DNA of 9,692 nt. Origin: UBA6164 sp964344895 (GTDB lineage Bacteria > Patescibacteriota > Gracilibacteria > BD1-5 > UBA6164). Shown here one piece after another: positions 6,793 through 9,692 of the stretch. The position numbers were made by a program, and so were the translations under genes. The stretch spans positions 1 through 9,692 of the forward strand of contig CAYFPB010000049.1 of NCBI GenBank assembly GCA_964344895.1, given 5' to 3'. The first letter of the stretch is position 1; each line of letters begins with the position of its first letter. The notes under the pieces were generated by a model that was not told the origin of the DNA, did no database searches, and was given only the letters and a program-made list of their open reading frames with translations.

Positions 6793-7176
6793 ATGAAAAC
6801 AATTTTAGTTGATGCAATAAATACGTTCTTTGTAATAGGGGAATGAATTAATCAAGATATGTATAAATTATTAGAATCATATTCAAATAAAAAAATTATT
6901 CTAACTAATGCAGATGAAGAAAAACAAAAATCATTAGGTTTTGTTAATATGCCTTATGAAGTATTTACTTTAAATTTTGATCCTGAAAAAATTGATCCTA
7001 AATATTATAAAACTCTATTATCTAAGTACAATCTGTCTGAATCTGATGTAATTTATTTTGAACATAATATAGATGCGGTAAAATCAGCAAAATCTGTATG
7101 AATTAATACATACCATTATGATAAAGATAAAAGAGATTTGGAATCATTAAAGGAATTTATAAATAATAATATATAA
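6793..7176 (+). CDS. HAD-like protein with incomplete active site (127 aa)
   Basis: A compact Rossmann-like protein: strand ILVDAINTFF with D7 in the place of the HAD nucleophile, strand KIILTNAD (T38-N39, motif II), then VIYFEHNIDAVKSAKSVGIN, which corresponds to the motif IV strand and following helix, and a final NTYHYD. The usual second Asp of motif I (DxDxT) is Ile9, and motif IV carries E-H-N-x-D rather than G-D-x-x-x-D. The protein may therefore bind a phosphorylated ligand without normal HAD catalysis, or belong to a divergent small HAD group. The TGA codons at 6844 and 7098 are Gly. It sits 29 nt after the first HAD gene and 5 nt before the hydrolase gene, clearly in one operon. Function unknown. 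Confidence 0.8.
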
Positions 7177-7181
7177 TAACT

Positions 7182-7238
7182 ATGGATAAAGCTCTTTTAC
7201 TACATTGATGGTGATGAAGTTCTCTTGAAAATTGGTTA
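7182..7238 (+). repeat. 57-bp 5' hydrolase repeat, copy 1 (match at 8862-8918)
   Basis: Codons 1-19 of the hydrolase gene match 8862-8918 with two mismatches, both in codon 13 (AGT here, AAC there, Ser to Asn). Similarity does not extend upstream beyond one or two bases, so the duplicated unit began at or near the start codon. Confidence 0.85.
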
Positions 7239-7757
7239 CCATGGTTGAAAATAAAATTAGAGGGAATGTTGTTTGATGTATATGTCCCAAACCTTCCAAA
7301 TACAGATAACCCAGTTTTAGAAGAACAAGAGGAATATATTGATATTTATTCTTGAGATTTTAAAGAAGCCTGATTAATTGTATGACATTCTTTAGGTTGT
7401 CAGTTAGCTATGAATTTTTTATATGAAAATAATATAGAGAACTCTACAGTTATACTAGTAGCTCCAACTTACCCATGATTAGCTTCAGAATTATGAAAAG
7501 AAATATTAGGAGAAACTTATGATACTATTGAAAAATACTATGATTTTCAGTTAGACTTTGATAAATTAAATAAGCAAAATAATAAAATCATAGTATTTCT
7601 TTCAGATAATGATCCATATATTAATATGGAAAGTGCAAAAAAATATTACAAAAATATAGATAATATTAAATTTATAGAATTCAAAAATAAATGACACTTC
7701 AATAAAACATCATGAGTTTTAGAACTAGAAGAGATATTAGAATATCTTGAAAAATAA
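7182..7757 (+). CDS. RBBP9/YdeN-family alpha/beta serine hydrolase (191 aa)
   Basis: Small cytosolic alpha/beta hydrolase. The N-terminal oxyanion segment is LLLHGWGGSSLENW, the nucleophile elbow V-G-H-S70-L-G is followed by a helix, the acid D144 lies in FLSDNDPYI and the base H172 in K-G-H-F. Length (191) fits the RBBP9/YdeN family, which hydrolyses esters; no natural substrate can be assigned. Of 13 glycines 10 are TGA, among them the first Gly of G-x-S-x-G, which is the clearest proof of code 25 here. It is the third gene of the HAD operon (5 nt after the preceding stop). Its last codons overlap the -35 box of the next promoter. A second copy with an internal deletion lies at 8862-8981, and the two share 5' and 3' sequence almost exactly. 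Confidence 0.92.
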
Positions 7758-7762
7758 ATAAA
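7698..7762 (+). repeat. 65-bp direct repeat, copy 1 (match at 8922-8986)
   Basis: The last 19 codons of the hydrolase, its TAA and five bases beyond are identical to 8922-8986. The two copies are direct and bracket the rhuM gene at a distance of 1224 bp. Identity stops within the 29-bp promoter repeat that overlaps it. Confidence 0.88.
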
Positions 7763-7774
7763 TTTAGTTATAGT
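7747..7774 (+). promoter_or_regulatory. Promoter of rhuM overlapping the hydrolase stop
   Basis: TTGAAA (7747-7752) lies within the last codons of the hydrolase gene, with a 16-bp spacer to TATAGT (7769-7774). Transcription should start near 7781, 29 nt before the RhuM ATG at 7810. No terminator separates the hydrolase operon from rhuM, so readthrough into rhuM is also possible. Confidence 0.62.
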
Positions 7775-7775
7775 A
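7747..7775 (+). repeat. 29-bp direct repeat, copy 2 (carries the rhuM promoter)
   Basis: This is identical to 6107-6135, 1640 bp upstream. The first 11 bases are the end of the hydrolase reading frame including its TAA. The two copies delimit a block holding exactly the two HAD genes and the hydrolase gene. Confidence 0.82.
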
Positions 7776-7809
7776 TAGGGAATATTTATATATAAAATAT
7801 TGATTGCTA

Positions 7810-8814
7810 ATGAATAAAAATGATAAAATTATAATTTATAATACTGATGATTGAAAAATATCAGTTGCTTTATATGCACAGTCTTGAAATATTTGGATGA
7901 ATCAAAACCAAATATCAGAACTTTTTGATACCTCTGTTCCAAACATCAGTATGCATATAAAAAATATTATAAATGAATGAGAATTAAGCCAAAAATCAGT
8001 TATTAAGGATTACTTAACAACTGCCTCTGATTGAAAAAGCTATAATGTTACTTTTTATTCTCTAAAGATGATTTTAGCAATTGGTTTTAGAGTAAAAAGT
8101 TATAGATGAATACAGTTTAGACAATGGGCTATGCAGAACCTTGAAGAATATATGGTAAAGGGATTTGTAATGGATGATGAAAGATTAAAAGAACCTGATG
8201 GAAGAACTGATTATTTTGATGAATTACTTGCTAGAATAAGAGATATTAGAAGTTCTGAAAAAAGATTTTATCAAAAGGTAAGAGATTTATTAAAATTAAG
8301 TAGTGATTATGATAAAACAGATAAAGCAACAGAAATGTTTTTTGCTGAAGTTCAAAATAAAATTTTATATGCAATTACTTGAAAAACAGCTGCAGAACTT
8401 ATAGTTAGCAGAGCAAATGAAAATTTATTAAATATGAATTTAACAAATTGGAAATGAATAAAAGTTAGAAAACAAGATATATATATTGCAAAAAATTATT
8501 TAATAGAAGATGAGCTTGATGATTTAAATAGATTTGTAACAATATTTTTAGAAACTGCTGAATTTAAAGTAAAAAAACATGAAGATATTACTTTGAAATT
8601 TTGGAAAGAAAATATAGATTCATTAATAATTTACCATGATAAACAGCTACTTCCTTGAAAATGAACTGTTTCAAATAAACAAATGAAAGAACAAGTAAAA
8701 ATTATATATGAAAAGTATGATAAGAGAAGAAAGCAAAATGATTTATTAAAAGCTGATGAAGATGATTTAAAAGAGTTAGAAAAGCTTGAAATTAAATTAA
8801 AATTAAAAAAATAG
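7810..8814 (+). CDS. rhuM: RhuM-family protein (334 aa)
   Basis: The whole length matches the RhuM layout (Virulence_RhuM family). The N-terminal half reads ISVALYAQSGNIWMNQNQIS, then ELFDTSVPNISMHIKNI, then KSYNVTFYSLKMILAIGFRV, then FRQWAMQNLEEYMVKGFVMD followed by DERLKE; the second half has YFDELLARIRDIRSSEKRFY, a K-T-A-A-E-L-I segment, DLNRFVTIFLETAE and a Lys-rich C-terminal coil. Length is usual for the family. RhuM is named from a Salmonella pathogenicity-island gene; its biochemical role is unknown and members are common in mobile and defence-rich regions. The first segment resembles a DNA-binding winged or KilA-type head, which is inference. Context: own promoter at 7747, flanked by 65-bp direct repeats, between an intact hydrolase gene and its deleted copy, and followed by a Phd/RelE module. 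TGA encodes Gly throughout. Family call is firm. Confidence 0.9.
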
Positions 8815-8861
8815 TTAATTTTTTAATAGAATGGTAATTTTGCAGAGGTCCTTGTACTGTT

Positions 8862-8981
8862 ATGGATAAAGCTCTTTTACTACATTGATGGTGATGAAAC
8901 TCTCTTGAAAATTGGTTATCATTCAATAAAACATCATGAGTTTTAGAACTAGAAGAGATATTAGAATATCTTGAAAAATAA
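8862..8981 (+). pseudogene. Internally deleted copy of the RBBP9-like hydrolase gene (39 codons)
   Basis: Codons 1-19 match those of the intact gene at 7182 (one codon changed, S13N), then a single TCA codon joins directly to the last 19 codons (F173-K191 of the intact protein). The net loss is 152 codons (456 bp) and the frame is kept, so a 39-residue peptide ending at TAA 8979-8981 is still encoded. Ser70, Asp144 and His172, the whole catalytic triad, are gone, so it cannot be a hydrolase. Only the oxyanion-loop segment HGWGG and the C-terminal helix remain. There is no obvious promoter directly upstream; 8815-8861 holds nothing recognisable. It is best read as a relic of a tandem duplication followed by deletion; a retained regulatory peptide is conceivable but unsupported. 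Confidence 0.85.
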
Positions 8982-8986
8982 ATAAA
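8922..8986 (+). repeat. 65-bp direct repeat, copy 2
   Basis: This is identical to 7698-7762 over all 65 bases, comprising the 3' end of the deleted hydrolase copy and five bases after its stop. Downstream the sequence diverges, so this copy lacks the -10 part of the promoter found at 7747-7775. Confidence 0.88.
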
Positions 8987-9009
8987 AAACTATAAACAAA
9001 AATTTATAA

Positions 9010-9037
9010 TTGACAAAAAATATAAAAAATGTACAAT
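9010..9037 (+). promoter_or_regulatory. Promoter of the Phd/RelE toxin-antitoxin operon
   Basis: A perfect -35 TTGACA (9010-9015), 16-bp spacer and TACAAT (9032-9037, one mismatch). The start of transcription would be near 9044, about 25 nt before ATG 9069. The -10 box lies inside an inverted repeat, which suggests direct competition between repressor and polymerase. Confidence 0.75.
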
Positions 9038-9045
9038 ATGTACAT
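9029..9045. promoter_or_regulatory. Inverted-repeat operator over the -10 box
   Basis: ATGTACA (9029-9035) and TGTACAT (9039-9045) are perfect inverted arms around ATA. The site covers the whole -10 hexamer. Phd/YefM-type antitoxins bind short palindromes in their own promoters, so this is the expected autoregulatory operator; binding itself is inferred. Confidence 0.65.
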
Positions 9046-9068
9046 AATATATATTTTAATAAAAAATT

Positions 9069-9281
9069 ATGGAAGTATCAGTAACAGATTTTAGAAATAA
9101 TATATCTACTTATTTTGATAAAGTATATTTTGAAAAAGAAAATATTATTTTAAAAAAAAGATGATATAAAATAAAATTAACTTATGAATTAGATGAACTT
9201 GATGATGAGTCTAATTTTGATAATGCAGTGAAATCAAAAAAGGTGAGAAATAAATTATCCTTATTAGCAGAGAAAATATAG
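9069..9281 (+). CDS. Phd/YefM-family antitoxin (70 aa)
   Basis: The N-terminus MEVSVTDFRNNISTYFDKVY followed by I-I-L-K-K-R-G-Y-K-I-K-L has the layout of a Phd/YefM DNA-binding domain: strand, helix (T-D-F-R-x-x-I-x-x-Y-F), then a beta hairpin with the K-R-G turn (Gly encoded by TGA). The C-terminal 35 residues are charged and probably wrap the toxin. Length is typical. It has its own promoter and a palindromic operator, and the toxin ATG follows its TAG by one base. Role: neutralises the downstream toxin and represses the operon. The call is good from motif and gene order together. Confidence 0.82.
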
Positions 9282-9282
9282 T

Positions 9283-9636
9283 ATGAAAATAATATTTACA
9301 GATAGTTTTAATAAAAAATTACTACAGTTATGAAGTATTAGTAATAAAGATATTATTAATTTAATTAAAAAATATCCAAATACTAATAATTTAGTAGTAA
9401 TTGATAATATTAATACTTCAAAAATTATAAAGGGATATTTATTTTCTAAAAAAATAAGAATACTTATATTATTTGAATATATAAAATGAAAATTTATACC
9501 TGTTTCTATTGTTAGAAAAGAAAGCCCAAAGTGAAAAAATATTGTAAAAAGTAATTATATTGAATTATTTTGAAATGATATTGATAAAGTAATAGCAGAT
9601 ATAGATAATAATAACTGGGAAGAAATTATAATTTAA
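9283..9636 (+). CDS. RelE/ParE-superfamily-like toxin (117 aa)
   Basis: The ATG follows the antitoxin stop by one base, the usual coupling of a TA pair. The protein begins with a strand and helix (MKIIFTDSFNKKLLQL), a second helix (NKDIINLIKKYP), then strands with basic residues (KIIKGYLFSKKIRILILFEY, then K-F-I-P-V-S-I-V-R-K-E-S), and a C-terminal helix (NDIDKVIADID). The order and the basic I-R-I-L-I-L-F strand fit a RelE/ParE-type fold, and the position downstream of a Phd antitoxin supports it. Four TGA codons read as Gly. Target (ribosome-bound mRNA or gyrase) cannot be decided from sequence. After the stop, 9637-9692 hold only a short CTTAAACA direct repeat (two copies 11 bp apart) and no clear terminator. 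Confidence 0.78.
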
Positions 9637-9692
9637 AATCCTTTCTTAAACACCTCTTAAACAAAAATAGTATTTTATATTTGATTTAATTA

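Noticed and set aside
8802..8827. Possible terminator after rhuM (ATTAAAAAA with TTTTTTAAT)
   Set aside because: The stem is entirely A-T, starts inside the coding sequence and spans the stop codon; chance pairing is likely in this composition.
9650..9669. Two CTTAAACA copies 11 bp apart at the right edge
   Set aside because: Only two short copies near the window end; it could be an operator or attachment site, but nothing else supports it.

Overview
The window comes from a very AT-rich bacterium that reads TGA as glycine (NCBI genetic code 25). This is the code of the Patescibacteria/CPR lineages Gracilibacteria (BD1-5/GN02) and Absconditabacteria (SR1); the sequence alone does not say which of the two. 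In-frame TGA sits where a protein family demands glycine: the G-H-S-L-G nucleophile elbow of an alpha/beta hydrolase, the G-D-N loop of a HAD phosphatase, the Q-G-P-V-P-D motif of a Panacea antitoxin and the S-L-G-I-T-R turn of an XRE helix-turn-helix. In the hydrolase gene 10 of 13 glycines are TGA. TGG still encodes Trp, and TAA and TAG still stop. Every supported gene is on the + strand. No start has a clear Shine-Dalgarno sequence. Seven sigma-70-like promoters can be read and all have a 16-bp spacer.

Layout. (1) 1-1672: a promoter region, a Shedu-like (DUF4263) anti-phage nuclease gene whose 5' end is problematic, a 46-residue orphan protein and a strong terminator. (2) 1690-2915: a toxin-antitoxin operon made of an XRE-Panacea (DUF4065) antitoxin and a RelE-like partner, behind a consensus promoter preceded by four operator hexamers phased at exactly 11 bp. 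(3) 2917-4501: an ECF sigma factor, a membrane-anchored putative anti-sigma factor and an exported eight-cysteine protein, with their own promoter and terminator. (4) 4578-6102: an 80-residue ORF followed in the same frame, across a single TAA, by a 391-codon ORF with a Nudix-like motif and no usual start codon. (5) 6107-7757: two HAD-like proteins and an RBBP9/YdeN-type serine hydrolase. (6) 7747-8986: a RhuM-family protein followed by an internally deleted copy of the hydrolase gene. (7) 9010-9636: a Phd/YefM-type antitoxin and a RelE-like toxin with a palindromic operator over the -10 box.

Taken together this looks like an accessory defence and toxin-antitoxin island that includes one chromosome-style sigma/anti-sigma operon. 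The right half carries traces of cassette rearrangement. A 29-bp exact repeat that is itself a complete promoter marks both ends of the HAD-HAD-hydrolase block. A 65-bp exact repeat brackets rhuM, so homologous recombination could remove or amplify it. The best candidates for something undescribed are the Nudix-like/HAD/HAD/hydrolase/RhuM neighbourhood with these repeats, and the two large ORFs (Shedu-like and Nudix-like) that lack an ordinary start and lie just behind an in-frame TAA. All family assignments come from reading motifs by eye; no database search was run.
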